Shown here piece by piece: positions 32,618-42,005 of a DNA stretch of 64,000 nucleotides. Both the position numbers and the translations under genes were made by a program. Each line of letters begins with the position of its first letter. Position 1 is the stretch's first letter. Under the pieces are notes generated by a model. That model saw only the letters and a program-made list of their open reading frames with translations. It was not told the DNA's origin and did not search any database. This DNA comes from Bacteroidales bacterium UBA5197 (GTDB lineage: Bacteria; Bacteroidota; Bacteroidia; Bacteroidales; Lentimicrobiaceae), in contig DHVX01000055.1 in NCBI GenBank assembly GCA_002412885.1, positions 1 to 64,000 of the forward strand. The letters run 5' to 3'.

Positions 32618-35600
32618 ATGAAAACAACTCTAAAATCGGGTCTGATTTTGCTGGCAATCTTTGCAGGATTCTTTGCTTCAACAGACGCTTACACTCAAAC
32701 CCTAAAAGCCGACGCTGCTGAATATCCTTACTGGATTGAAATGATGCAGGATCCGGATGCCAATTTTTTTGAAACTCAGGAAGCTTTCAACACATACTGG
32801 GAAGGCCGTGAAATTACCAAAGGAAGTGGTTATAAACCATTTAAACGCTGGGAATACTGGATGGAGCAACGCGTTAGCTCCAACGGTACAAAACCGGCAC
32901 CCGGCCATGACATCAGCGAATACTATAACTATACAAGTGCGAACAGTTCGCGCAATTCGGCAGGAAACTGGACTCCGCTGGGACCTTTTACTGTTCCCTC
33001 GGGTTATAATGGTTATCGCGGACTTGGCAGGGTAAATGCCATTGCCTTTCACCCGACCGATGCCAATAAAATTTACATTGGTGCGCCTTCGGGAGGCATC
33101 TGGATGACCAGCGATGGCGGACAAACATGGTCAACCTATACCGATATTCTTCCAACCCTTGGTGTTTCATCCATAGCAGTTGATCATGTGAATCCTGATG
33201 TTATTTACATAGGAACCGGCGACAGGGATGCCGGCGATGCTCCCGGACTTGGTGTCTGGAAAAGTTTGGATGGCGGACTTACCTATGCTCAATCAAGTTC
33301 AGGAATGGGAAATGTTACCGTGGGCAGACTTCTGATGCATCCTGCCGATAACAATATATTGATTGCAGCTACTTCTGGAGGAATATACAAATCAACAAAT
33401 GCCGGACAAACCTGGGTAAGAAATGCGCAGGGCAACTTTAAGGAACTGGTTTTCAAACCGGGCAATCCCGACATTATGTACGCAGCAGTTGGCGGCGATT
33501 TTTACCGTTCCACAAACAATGGAAACTCATTTTCAATCATCACCAACGGCCTTACCGGCGGTGCAAGAGGGGTAATCGGAGTTTCTGCGGCAAATCCTGA
33601 AATTGTTTATTTTCTTGCTACAAATAACGATTCATACAAAGGCGTTTACCGTTCAACGGACAGCGGTTTATCATTCACACTTCGTTCAACTACGCCCAAC
33701 ATTATGAGCTGGGGTTGCAATGGCGGCTCAGGCGGGCAGGCATGGTACGATCTTGATATGGCGGTTGACCCAACCAATGCCGATGTTATTTTTGGCGGCG
33801 GTGTAAATATCTTTAAATCCACAAACGGAGGCTCAAACTGGTTTATCACTGCACACTGGTATGGCGATTGCGGTGTACAATCAGTACATGCCGACCTGCA
33901 TATTCTGGAATATAATCCCCTGAACAACAGGCTTTATGCCGGAAATGACGGTGGAGTTTACTGGACAGCCAATGCTGGTCAGAGCTGGACTGAAATTTCC
34001 AACGGATTGGTTATCAGTCAGGCATACAAAATCGGACAGAGTGCAACAAACAAAGATTTTGTCATTAATGGATATCAGGACAATGGTACTTCAACCTATA
34101 CAGGCACTTCATGGGTTGCAGTAGGCGGAGGTGATGGCATGGAATGTGCCTTCGATCCCCTCGATGACAGGTATAGTTATTCAACTGTTTATTACGGAGA
34201 TATCAACCGGATTTTCAATAACAGCTCACAGGGCCAGATCGCAGGTCAGGGCAAAAATGGAATCACCGAAAGCGGTGCATGGGTTACTCCTTTCCTGATT
34301 GATCATTTTGATGGCAATACAATGTTTATCGGATACAAAAATGTTTGGAGAAGTACCAACATCAAAGCCGGAAATACAAACAGTGTGAGCTGGACCAAAA
34401 TTTCCACCATCAATACCAGCAACCTGAGTGTGCTTGCTCAATCAAGGGCCAACACCGATATACTTTATGCAGCAAGCGGAAATCTGTTGTTCCGCACCGA
34501 CAATGCCAAAGCTGGAAGTGTTCAATGGACTCCGCTCAATTCTTACCTGATTTCTACCAGCCCGATCACTTCAATAGAGGCCAGCCCCGTTGATGAGAAT
34601 ATCGTTTACATTGTTCAGCAAAAGAGAGTTTTCAAATCGGTGGATAAAGGATTTAACTGGACTGAAATCACAGGATCACTTCCTGATGTTCAGATGAACT
34701 CCATTGTATATTACCGCAATAGCTCCGAAGGTCTTTACCTGGGAACCGACATCGGCATTTTCTACCGCGATGCCTATATGGCCGACTGGATTATGTTTTC
34801 CAACGGATTCCCGGCTGCCGGAAGAGTTACCGAACTCGAGATATATTATGATCCGGCTGGTCCAAACGGTGATGCAATCAGGGCCGGTACCTATGGTCGC
34901 GGTTTGTGGGAATCACCTGTAAATTACTCAATCCCAACTGCAAATTTTACTGCTTCAGAAACAACAGTTCCGGTCGGATGTCCGATCAATTTTACCGATA
35001 TGTCGGTGGGCGTGCCTTTTGATTGGACATGGTCGTTTCCAGGTGCAAATATAAACTCCTCCACCGAGAGAAATCCAACAGGGATTACCTGGAATGCCCC
35101 GGGTGTTTACAATGTTAGTCTTACCGTCAGCAATCCGGCCGGCACCGACTCTGAACTAAAAATCGGCTACATCACTGTCAGTGAGGACCTGATGCCCTTG
35201 GCTGTTTTCAGTTCAAACAAAAGGATTTTCTGCACCAACGAAAACCCGGTAGTTTTATTTACTGACAATTCTGAGTTTTGCCCCATTGCTTGGGAATGGA
35301 GTTTTGATCCTTCTGATGTTACGTTTATCAGTGGAACTTCAGCTACATCGCAAAACCCGGAGGTTGTTTTTAATGCAGCCGGAAATTACAGCGTAACCCT
35401 CTCTGTTTCAAATGTAAACGGACAAGCGAGCACAACAGAAACTGATTATATACAAATCGGTGGAATGGTTATTCCATTCGGTGAAAACTGGGAATCACAA
35501 TCGTTGCAGGCAAATGCATGGACTATTGAAAATCCTGACAATAAGAATACCTGGGAATTGGCGCAAGTGCAGGGAAATACCGGAGGAAGTACAGCAATAA

Positions 35601-36289
35601 GGATGAATTTTTATGATTATGCTGTTGCCCCGGGTCCCCGCGACCGACTGATCTCACCACCATTTAACCTCAGCGGTTTTGAATCGGTTGTGTTGGGCTT
35701 TGACCATGCTTATGCCAAACGATATGCTCAGATTACGGATTCTCTGATAGTGCTTGTTTCGCCTGACTGCGGAACTACCTGGCAAAGGGTTCTTGCTATT
35801 GGTGACGATGGCAGCGGAAATTTTGCAACACATGCAGTTGTTGACACCGGACTGTTTGTTCCGGCTTTACCCTCGGATTGGTGCGGAGCGCCGGGAAATC
35901 CTCCTTGCAATCTTATCGATCTGAGTCAATGGGCAGGTGCTGAAAATATCAGGATTGCTTTTGAATCGGTTCATCGTCGTGGAAACGGTCTCTATATCGA
36001 CAACATTTTCCTAACCGACCTTGTGAATACTTTCAGGGTAGAAACCGATCAGAACACAATCAGATTCTTCCCTAACCCGGGCCGCGATGTATTGAATATT
36101 CAGTCGAACGACCAACTCACCAATGCCAGAGTCAGCATTGTAAGCGCTTCCGGAATAACTGTCCTGGAGCGGAACCTTGGAAACGGGCAGGCATGGGTAC
36201 TTTCAACCAGCCATCTGAAAAAAGGAATTTACGTTTTGCGCATCAGTTCTCCTGATCAAAACTTCACCGGAAAGCTGATTATCGAATAA
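32618..36289 (+). CDS. Large T9SS-secreted VPS10/BNR-repeat protein with PKD domains
   Basis: From the ATG at 32618 (MKTTLKSGLILLAIFAGFFAS) it is 1223 residues with a Sec signal peptide. Residues about 110-770 contain repeated sortilin/BNR beta-propeller motifs (SxDGGxTW, STNxGxxW). Two PKD-like domains follow (about 775-860 and 865-950), then a jelly-roll-like segment, and a T9SS type A sorting domain at the end (RFFPNPGRDVLNI ... KGIYVLRI). It is exported through the outer membrane and attached or released at the surface. Such propellers resemble those of xyloglucanases, but the substrate cannot be told. TATTTTTG at 32580-32587 is a possible -7 box. Confidence 0.88.
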   Translation: MKTTLKSGLILLAIFAGFFASTDAYTQTLKADAAEYPYWIEMMQDPDANFFETQEAFNTYWEGREITKGSGYKPFKRWEYWMEQRVSSNGTKPAPGHDISEYYNYTSANSSRNSAGNWTPLGPFTVPSGYNGYRGLGRVNAIAFHPTDANKIYIGAPSGGIWMTSDGGQTWSTYTDILPTLGVSSIAVDHVNPDVIYIGTGDRDAGDAPGLGVWKSLDGGLTYAQSSSGMGNVTVGRLLMHPADNNILIAATSGGIYKSTNAGQTWVRNAQGNFKELVFKPGNPDIMYAAVGGDFYRSTNNGNSFSIITNGLTGGARGVIGVSAANPEIVYFLATNNDSYKGVYRSTDSGLSFTLRSTTPNIMSWGCNGGSGGQAWYDLDMAVDPTNADVIFGGGVNIFKSTNGGSNWFITAHWYGDCGVQSVHADLHILEYNPLNNRLYAGNDGGVYWTANAGQSWTEISNGLVISQAYKIGQSATNKDFVINGYQDNGTSTYTGTSWVAVGGGDGMECAFDPLDDRYSYSTVYYGDINRIFNNSSQGQIAGQGKNGITESGAWVTPFLIDHFDGNTMFIGYKNVWRSTNIKAGNTNSVSWTKISTINTSNLSVLAQSRANTDILYAASGNLLFRTDNAKAGSVQWTPLNSYLISTSPITSIEASPVDENIVYIVQQKRVFKSVDKGFNWTEITGSLPDVQMNSIVYYRNSSEGLYLGTDIGIFYRDAYMADWIMFSNGFPAAGRVTELEIYYDPAGPNGDAIRAGTYGRGLWESPVNYSIPTANFTASETTVPVGCPINFTDMSVGVPFDWTWSFPGANINSSTERNPTGITWNAPGVYNVSLTVSNPAGTDSELKIGYITVSEDLMPLAVFSSNKRIFCTNENPVVLFTDNSEFCPIAWEWSFDPSDVTFISGTSATSQNPEVVFNAAGNYSVTLSVSNVNGQASTTETDYIQIGGMVIPFGENWESQSLQANAWTIENPDNKNTWELAQVQGNTGGSTAIRMNFYDYAVAPGPRDRLISPPFNLSGFESVVLGFDHAYAKRYAQITDSLIVLVSPDCGTTWQRVLAIGDDGSGNFATHAVVDTGLFVPALPSDWCGAPGNPPCNLIDLSQWAGAENIRIAFESVHRRGNGLYIDNIFLTDLVNTFRVETDQNTIRFFPNPGRDVLNIQSNDQLTNARVSIVSASGITVLERNLGNGQAWVLSTSHLKKGIYVLRISSPDQNFTGKLIIE

Positions 36290-36307
36290 TCTGAAAAATT
36301 GCATTAG

Positions 36308-36345
36308 AACAGCCATATCTCTTTGGGATGTGGCTGTTTTTTTTT
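36308..36345 (+). terminator. Rho-independent terminator after the VPS10-repeat gene
   Basis: aacagccatatc and gatgtggctgtt form a stem with one G-U/mismatch position and a short loop, followed by a run of T. It lies about 20 bases after the stop codon. Confidence 0.85.
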
Positions 36346-36740
36346 GGGGGAGGGTACGATTCTCAATCAACTTTTTCAACTTTTTATAAGTTAAGGTTTA
36401 GAAGAAGTAATAAGGTTGGAGATGTTCCGGTGGATTGCCTGTTACTAAGGTTTCGAAGATATATTAAGGTTGTTCCTGCTCCGAATCTTTACATCATCAA
36501 ATCTTCAAATCATCAAATTGTCATATCTTCAAATTATTGAATTATTGAATTTTGAATTGTTGAATTTTCAAATCTTCAAATCAAATAATTTTCAAATCTT
36601 CAAATTGCCCCATCTTCAAATCATCACTTCCGGTTTACCGCTAAAAATCAGCAGCTCACCCATAAATAAAAACACTTCGTCGATAAACATTTTCCATTCA
36701 GAATTACAGCAAATACTTTTGTGCAGTAATTCACATCAAA
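36346..36740. repeat. Intergenic region with degenerate short tandem repeats
   Basis: No gene is supported here. About 36485-36630 is a degenerate tract of atcttcaaa, catcaaat and attgaatt units in the style of the tract at 1548-1706 but in the opposite orientation. The promoter of the DUF116 gene should lie after 36650; none is obvious. Confidence 0.6.
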
Positions 36741-37958
36741 ATGGCAAGTCCCGTCACCACACCGTACTCACTTTTCGCAGGAGAAAACAACACTGATCAT
36801 TATTATCGCGACATCAGCTTATTTGCTGTAAAAGCCCTCGATCTGCTTGAAGAAAACCTTGGCTCAGTCACCGATGCATTGATCAGCTTTTATCAGGATG
36901 ATCAGGATATTAAAAACTATTCAAGAGAAGAGTTACTTCTGGAAGCTTTGATGATAGGAGTTTACTGGAACAGATACGGCAGATATGCCGAAGAATCGTC
37001 GGATGCGCTTATCGTTGTGATGAAACAGCTGGCCTTGCTTCGCAAAGTGCCCGGACAAACCGGAAAATCCGCCGACGAAGCCAGAGGTATTCTGGGATTG
37101 AATATGATGGAAAATCCCGAACATGAAAATAGTTTCCTTATGCCCGGGATTATAGGATTTGAAAAACTGATCAATTGGATGGAAGCTACCGGCGAGTTTC
37201 ATCGGGAAGCCAGACAATTTGGGAAATGGATGCACTTTATGAAAGATACAGGCGACGGTTTTACTTTTATCTGTATCAGCCTGATGCGAAATATTGCCCG
37301 ACAGTTCAGCACCATCAGCGATCAGCACCTTGGGAAATACACCCTTGAAACAGAAAATTTTCACAGCACGGTCCGTCAGAAATACAGCAAAAGAGAAGAT
37401 GGTATTTCGGTAAACCGAAGCAGTACAGAATATCATCTGGGTATGTTGGGCGCTTACCTGATTAATGAATCAAACCGGGAAAAATACAGAAATTCAGCAC
37501 ATAAAGTCCTTCTCGTGCCATCATGCATGAAACGCAATCCGTTAACTTGCAGAGCGATGCAAACCAAATACGGCGAAATCTGTACTTCATGCAGCAAAAA
37601 TTGCCGGGTAAACGAATTGAATCAATTGGGCAAAACCAACAATTTTAAGGTAGTTATACTTAAGCACTCTTCCGATTTATCGGTTTGGGCTCCGGAGCCG
37701 GGAAAAAGCATAACAGGTGTGGTGGGAGTAGCTTGTCCTGCAACTCTGCTCGCCGGTGGATTTGAGCTCAAACATCACAACATAGCCGCACAATGTGTTG
37801 TACTTGATCACTGCGGATGCCACCACTGGATGGATAATCCTGTTTCTACTTCGCTCAATATAAAGGAGTTGCTTTGCCGGATGGAAGGAAAAGAGGGTTC
37901 ATTACCACATTTATTTCTCCAAAAAAATGCTTCTGAAGAAACAATCACAGTAAAATAA
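36741..37958 (+). CDS. DUF116 domain protein
   Basis: A 405-residue cytoplasmic protein. Residues about 245-385 match DUF116: VLLVPSCMKRNPLTCRA, the cysteine cluster CTSCSKNCRVNELNQLG and GVVGVACPATLLAGG, followed by a Cys/His-rich CVVLDHCGCHHW. The cysteines suggest metal or Fe-S binding. The N-terminal 240 residues are helical and not recognised. The next gene, a CrtI-like oxidoreductase, starts 16 bases downstream, so the pair probably forms an operon; the shared pathway is unknown. Confidence 0.78.
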   Translation: MASPVTTPYSLFAGENNTDHYYRDISLFAVKALDLLEENLGSVTDALISFYQDDQDIKNYSREELLLEALMIGVYWNRYGRYAEESSDALIVVMKQLALLRKVPGQTGKSADEARGILGLNMMENPEHENSFLMPGIIGFEKLINWMEATGEFHREARQFGKWMHFMKDTGDGFTFICISLMRNIARQFSTISDQHLGKYTLETENFHSTVRQKYSKREDGISVNRSSTEYHLGMLGAYLINESNREKYRNSAHKVLLVPSCMKRNPLTCRAMQTKYGEICTSCSKNCRVNELNQLGKTNNFKVVILKHSSDLSVWAPEPGKSITGVVGVACPATLLAGGFELKHHNIAAQCVVLDHCGCHHWMDNPVSTSLNIKELLCRMEGKEGSLPHLFLQKNASEETITVK

Positions 37959-37974
37959 ACAAATCCTGCATGAC

Positions 37975-39480
37975 ATGGCTGAGAAAGTATTGATTATCGG
38001 AGCAGGTATCAGTGGGCTATCGGCTGGCTGTTACCTTCAAATGAATGGCTTTGAAACCGCAATTTACGAAATGCACAGTCTTCCGGGAGGTTTGTGTACA
38101 TCCTGGATAAAAGACGGATACAAAATTGACGGTTGCATACATTGGCTTGTTGGCACAAAACCCGGAACAGGATTCTACAATTTGTGGAACGAACTGATCG
38201 ATATGAAATCGCTCATTATAACCGACCACGAAATATTCTTCAGGTGCGAGGATTCAGCGGGTAATTTCATCAATTTCTACAATAACATTGACCAACTCGA
38301 GAATGAGTTGCTTGCCAAGGCGCCTGAAGACATTGCAGTAATAAACGACTATATTCATGCTGTACGAAAATTCAGCAGAATGAATCTCCCTGTTCCGAAA
38401 CCCCGCGAACTATTTACATTGCGCGATGCATTCTCAAGCCTGAGAATAATGGGACCATACCTGCCGGCTATTAAAAAATGGACGAATGTAAGTATTGCTG
38501 ACTTTGCTTCACGTTGTAAAAACCCATTGCTGCGAAAGACAATTGAAAATCTGTTTGTGCCTGAAATGAGTGTTGTGTTTGCGATGATTACCACGGCATG
38601 GATGAACAATAAAGATGCCGGTTATCCTATCGGAGGTTCACTGGAGTTTGCTAAGAAAATAGAAGAAACTTATCTGAGATCAGGAGGACAAATCTATTAC
38701 AGAAACAAGGTTGATAAAATCATTGTTGAGTCAGTTAATGGAAAATCAAAGGCTTCCGGAATTATTACTTCAGAGGGCAAAGTAGAAAAGGCTGATTACA
38801 TTATTTCAGCAGCCGATGGTAATTTCACACTCAATGAATTACTGGAAGGCAAGTTCACAGACCAGAAAATCAGCAAATTTTACAAAAAATCACTTCCGTT
38901 CTCTTCATATCTTCAATTATCGCTGGGGGTTGACCGTAAACTAATTTCCGAAGTACCATCACTCATTATTCCTCTTTCAAAACGAGTATATATTGATCCG
39001 TCCAATACAATAAACGAAATTAAAATCCGTATTCACAACTTCGACCCAACGCTTGCTCCGGATGGCAAAACACTGATTTCAGCCATGATTCTTACTCGTG
39101 AAGACGAATACTGGACTAACCTGAGAACTGACAATTTCGAAGGGTATAAAAAAGAGAAAAAGAGAATTATTTCTGAGGTAATAGCAGGAGCAGAACATCG
39201 TTTGGGACCTTTGCAAAGCCATTTGGAAATGAGCGACTTATCTACCCCGGCAACAGTAATCCGTTATACCAACAACTGGAAAGGCAGTTTTGAAGGCTGG
39301 GTTATCACACCTGAAACCGGATTGAAACAATTGCCGGTAACGCTGCCAGATTTGAATAACTTTTATATGACCGGACAATGGGTTGCGCCGGGAGGAGGAT
39401 TGCCAACTGTAATGATGAGCGCCAGAGGAGTGTCGCAGATCATATGCAAGAAGAGTAAAAAGAAGTTTATCACATCCTGA
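37975..39480 (+). CDS. Phytoene desaturase/retinol saturase-like FAD oxidoreductase
   Basis: A 501-residue flavoprotein with N-terminal FAD motif VLIIGAGISGLSAGCYLQMNGF and the CrtI-type segment MHSLPGGLCTSWIKDGYKIDGCIHWLVG. The C-terminal motif is WVAPGGGLPTVMMSARGV, close to the CrtI/RetSat family signature. No phytoene synthase or other carotenoid gene is nearby, so carotenoid desaturation is not supported; a lipid or isoprenoid reductase/desaturase is as likely. Its stop is 4 bases from the end of the convergent protease gene. Confidence 0.85.
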   Translation: MAEKVLIIGAGISGLSAGCYLQMNGFETAIYEMHSLPGGLCTSWIKDGYKIDGCIHWLVGTKPGTGFYNLWNELIDMKSLIITDHEIFFRCEDSAGNFINFYNNIDQLENELLAKAPEDIAVINDYIHAVRKFSRMNLPVPKPRELFTLRDAFSSLRIMGPYLPAIKKWTNVSIADFASRCKNPLLRKTIENLFVPEMSVVFAMITTAWMNNKDAGYPIGGSLEFAKKIEETYLRSGGQIYYRNKVDKIIVESVNGKSKASGIITSEGKVEKADYIISAADGNFTLNELLEGKFTDQKISKFYKKSLPFSSYLQLSLGVDRKLISEVPSLIIPLSKRVYIDPSNTINEIKIRIHNFDPTLAPDGKTLISAMILTREDEYWTNLRTDNFEGYKKEKKRIISEVIAGAEHRLGPLQSHLEMSDLSTPATVIRYTNNWKGSFEGWVITPETGLKQLPVTLPDLNNFYMTGQWVAPGGGLPTVMMSARGVSQIICKKSKKKFITS

Positions 39481-39484
39481 TAAC

Positions 39485-41386
39485 TTAAAGAGAAATCTTA
39501 AAGAGTTTCCCGGTATGGGAAAAATCAGAACCTGTAACTCTGACAACATAAACCCCTGAAGGCCAGTTTCCACAAGGAACTTTATAAAATCCTCCCATGC
39601 TTTGACTTACGCTTTCATCAAAAACAGTGCGGCCTTGCGCATCACTGACACGGATATTACATTTTTCAGATATTTGACTCCCTGTCAAAACATAGAAAAA
39701 ATCGCTGGCAGGGTTGGGGTAAATTCTGGGAACAACAAAGATGAAGTCCTCACGTACAAGGCTATCTGTTCCAAATTCATTTGTTACAATCAGCGTAACC
39801 GAGTAATTACCTAAGCGATCATAGCGGACTGGGCCAGGATCACGCTGAGTGGACATTGCAGGGTCTCCGCCTTCAAAAATCCACTTCCATGAAATTGGAT
39901 TGCCCATGGATATATCAGTAAAATTCAAGCTATTTCCCAAAGCAACTACATTTGTATCTGCCAGAAACCGGGCAAAAGCCTGTTTGTCATTATGAGCCCC
40001 ATTTATAAAGGAAATACCTGAGTTGATAGGATCGAGCCAGGGTTGCAGTCTGAGTGAATCATGAGTACCGTTTGAAGTCCATGAATACGACATTTTGCCA
40101 TAAAAATCAGGGCCGGTAAGATTATAGCAGCCAGACTCTCCACCGGTAAGCTGCCCGATGACTCTTCCCTTATCACTGAATATAGGCGAACCCGATGAGC
40201 CGCCTTCGGTTGTGCCATGACCATTGGTTGTTGAACTCCAGACTACCTTGTAATGCGTACCCGGATTTGTCCCCCATTGGTCATTAGTGAGCGGGGTTCT
40301 ATATGTGGATATCTTTTTATAATCTCCTGAAGGATGGTGAATGCCAACACCCGAAGGACTTGATGCTCCTGAAATATCCCAGCCTGCATAAAAGGCTTCG
40401 TATGAGGGAGGTATGTCGTCGTTCAGCAAAACAAGATAGAAATCGCTGCCATTGTTAAGCAGTGGGGTACTGCTTGAAAGTTTAACAGCACCGGTAAGTG
40501 TTTTATTCTGCGGAGTTGCACCTCCGTTGCAATCAGGCAGTTCATATTGAAAATAAAAAATCCATTGAAGCAAATCGTCGGCATTGGAATATCCCCCTGA
40601 GCCATTACGGGCGCAATGATCGGCAGTCAGAACGAGGGGTTCAAAATCAATTGCCGCATTATTAAGCAATGTTCCGGTGCACCAATAAGCTGCAAATCCG
40701 TTTTTTATTCTTATCCGCACCACGCTTTTAATGTGGTCGCGCCAGTTGTCGCCCTCAGCACAGGCTGTATTTACCTGACAGGCTCCCGACACCACTTCAC
40801 GCGAAGGATTATCTCCCGGAAACAGCATAGAACGATAAACATACAGAACCTCTGAAATTGTAAAATCAGGTTTTTTGTTATAAGATAACGGCTCGGAATA
40901 CTCTATAATAATGCGGCTTCCTTTTACAATTTCGGTGGCGAATAATCCTGACGGATGATTGTTCTGTGACGAAAAAGCACCTATAACATGTGAATAATCA
41001 GCAGAATAAATATACATTAATGCATCTTCGTGCAGATTGAAACCACTGAAATACAGTCCAATACCAACCGCATCGGGCATATCAATCTGCAACCGCCAGA
41101 CTCTCCTGCCGGAAATAATTTCCCATGAACCGGAATTATCCGAAGTATAACCTGCTGCAGAGCTCACACCCATACGCTCAGGTACACCCATAGTTTCATT
41201 CTCTGCATCTTCACGCATCAATTGATTCAGGTCGGGCTTCTCAAGGTAAATTACAGGAACCGCCTCTAATGCAGATCTGGAAGAGATTCCGGGAGGTACC
41301 CCACCCATACTAAGCTGACTGAACGATAAATGCGGCAGCAGAATACACAACGCAACAGACAGTAATTTAACAAAAGTATTTTTCAC
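39485..41386 (-). CDS. T9SS-secreted lysyl-endopeptidase-like serine protease
   Basis: A 633-residue exported protein with signal peptide (KLLSVALCILLPHLSFS). Residues about 200-455 form a trypsin-fold protease: CTGTLLNNA, catalytic His in LVLTADHC, and catalytic Ser in GGSSGSPIF. A PKD domain follows (about 465-550) and a T9SS type A sorting domain closes it (IYPNPASDFFYVL ... SGVYVVRVTG). The arrangement matches lysyl endopeptidase-like proteases of Bacteroidota. It is probably made as a zymogen, given the about 190-residue prodomain. Confidence 0.9.
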   Translation of the reverse strand: MKNTFVKLLSVALCILLPHLSFSQLSMGGVPPGISSRSALEAVPVIYLEKPDLNQLMREDAENETMGVPERMGVSSAAGYTSDNSGSWEIISGRRVWRLQIDMPDAVGIGLYFSGFNLHEDALMYIYSADYSHVIGAFSSQNNHPSGLFATEIVKGSRIIIEYSEPLSYNKKPDFTISEVLYVYRSMLFPGDNPSREVVSGACQVNTACAEGDNWRDHIKSVVRIRIKNGFAAYWCTGTLLNNAAIDFEPLVLTADHCARNGSGGYSNADDLLQWIFYFQYELPDCNGGATPQNKTLTGAVKLSSSTPLLNNGSDFYLVLLNDDIPPSYEAFYAGWDISGASSPSGVGIHHPSGDYKKISTYRTPLTNDQWGTNPGTHYKVVWSSTTNGHGTTEGGSSGSPIFSDKGRVIGQLTGGESGCYNLTGPDFYGKMSYSWTSNGTHDSLRLQPWLDPINSGISFINGAHNDKQAFARFLADTNVVALGNSLNFTDISMGNPISWKWIFEGGDPAMSTQRDPGPVRYDRLGNYSVTLIVTNEFGTDSLVREDFIFVVPRIYPNPASDFFYVLTGSQISEKCNIRVSDAQGRTVFDESVSQSMGGFYKVPCGNWPSGVYVVRVTGSDFSHTGKLFKISL

Positions 41387-42005
41387 GCTATCAGAAGGCT
41401 TAATTGAGGCTTACGAAAATAGATATAAAAATTAATCCAGCCATTGTTTAACAGGCAAATCATTCAAACGTTCAATCATTTTTATAATATAAGGTCTGTT
41501 AAATGTCAGAATCGTCCTTTTTGATGCAAAATATGATGCTGTGCAATTGCGTTAAGCCCTTTTCATGCGACTTATTTTTGAATATAGTTGACTATAATAA
41601 ACATAAGCGTATTGAAAGATGCAACCTGCCCGCGGGTTTATTCAGGCTGGCGAACCGTGGCAATATTCCCGATTGTCCGATAAATTATAATCGAATACTG
41701 AATAACCGGAACTTTACCACCCTGATAAGAAATTAATTTTTCAGATTGCCAAAATAGTAAAACTTAAATCCGCAAGTCAGGGTTCGACCAAATGAAAACA
41801 TGCATTATTCTAAAACAAAAAATGTCAGGTCAAGCCCTTACTATTACAGATCAGCGACATAGGTTAAGATTTAAAGTAAAATTATTTTAAGTTGCACTCT
41901 TTTTTTATAAAATCATGATTACAATCCAACTTTTTTTTTATTAACACTTATAAATACTTCCCAAACAGAGAAGTATTCTGAAATCAGGTCATTTAAATAC
42001 TTTTC
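41387..42005. other. Divergent intergenic region with an R1 repeat
   Basis: These 619 bases lie between the protease and the PAS sensor. They contain the R1 repeat copy at 41765-41840 and AT-rich, T-run-rich sequence upstream of the sensor start. A 77-codon open frame at 41503-41736 has no gene-like features. No clear promoter consensus was found. Confidence 0.5.
41765..41840 (-). repeat. Dispersed repeat R1, copy C
   Basis: Read on the minus strand it runs from agggcttgacctgac to ggtcgaaccctgac and ttgcggattta, aligning with the copies at 20997-21074 and 60043-60120 over both arms and in length of the loop. The flanking ttgcggattt is shared with copy A. Confidence 0.6.

Noticed and set aside
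36485..36630. CRISPR-like array of short repeats
   Set aside because: Units are 8-9 bases and drift, with no constant repeat of 25-40 bases and no spacers of uniform length; no cas genes are present.
37975..39480. Carotenoid biosynthesis locus
   Set aside because: Only a CrtI-like oxidoreductase is present; there is no phytoene synthase, cyclase or hydroxylase, and the neighbour is DUF116.
41503..41736. A 77-codon plus-strand frame before the PAS sensor
   Set aside because: No family resemblance, odd composition with many Cys and Asn, no start signal; better treated as intergenic.
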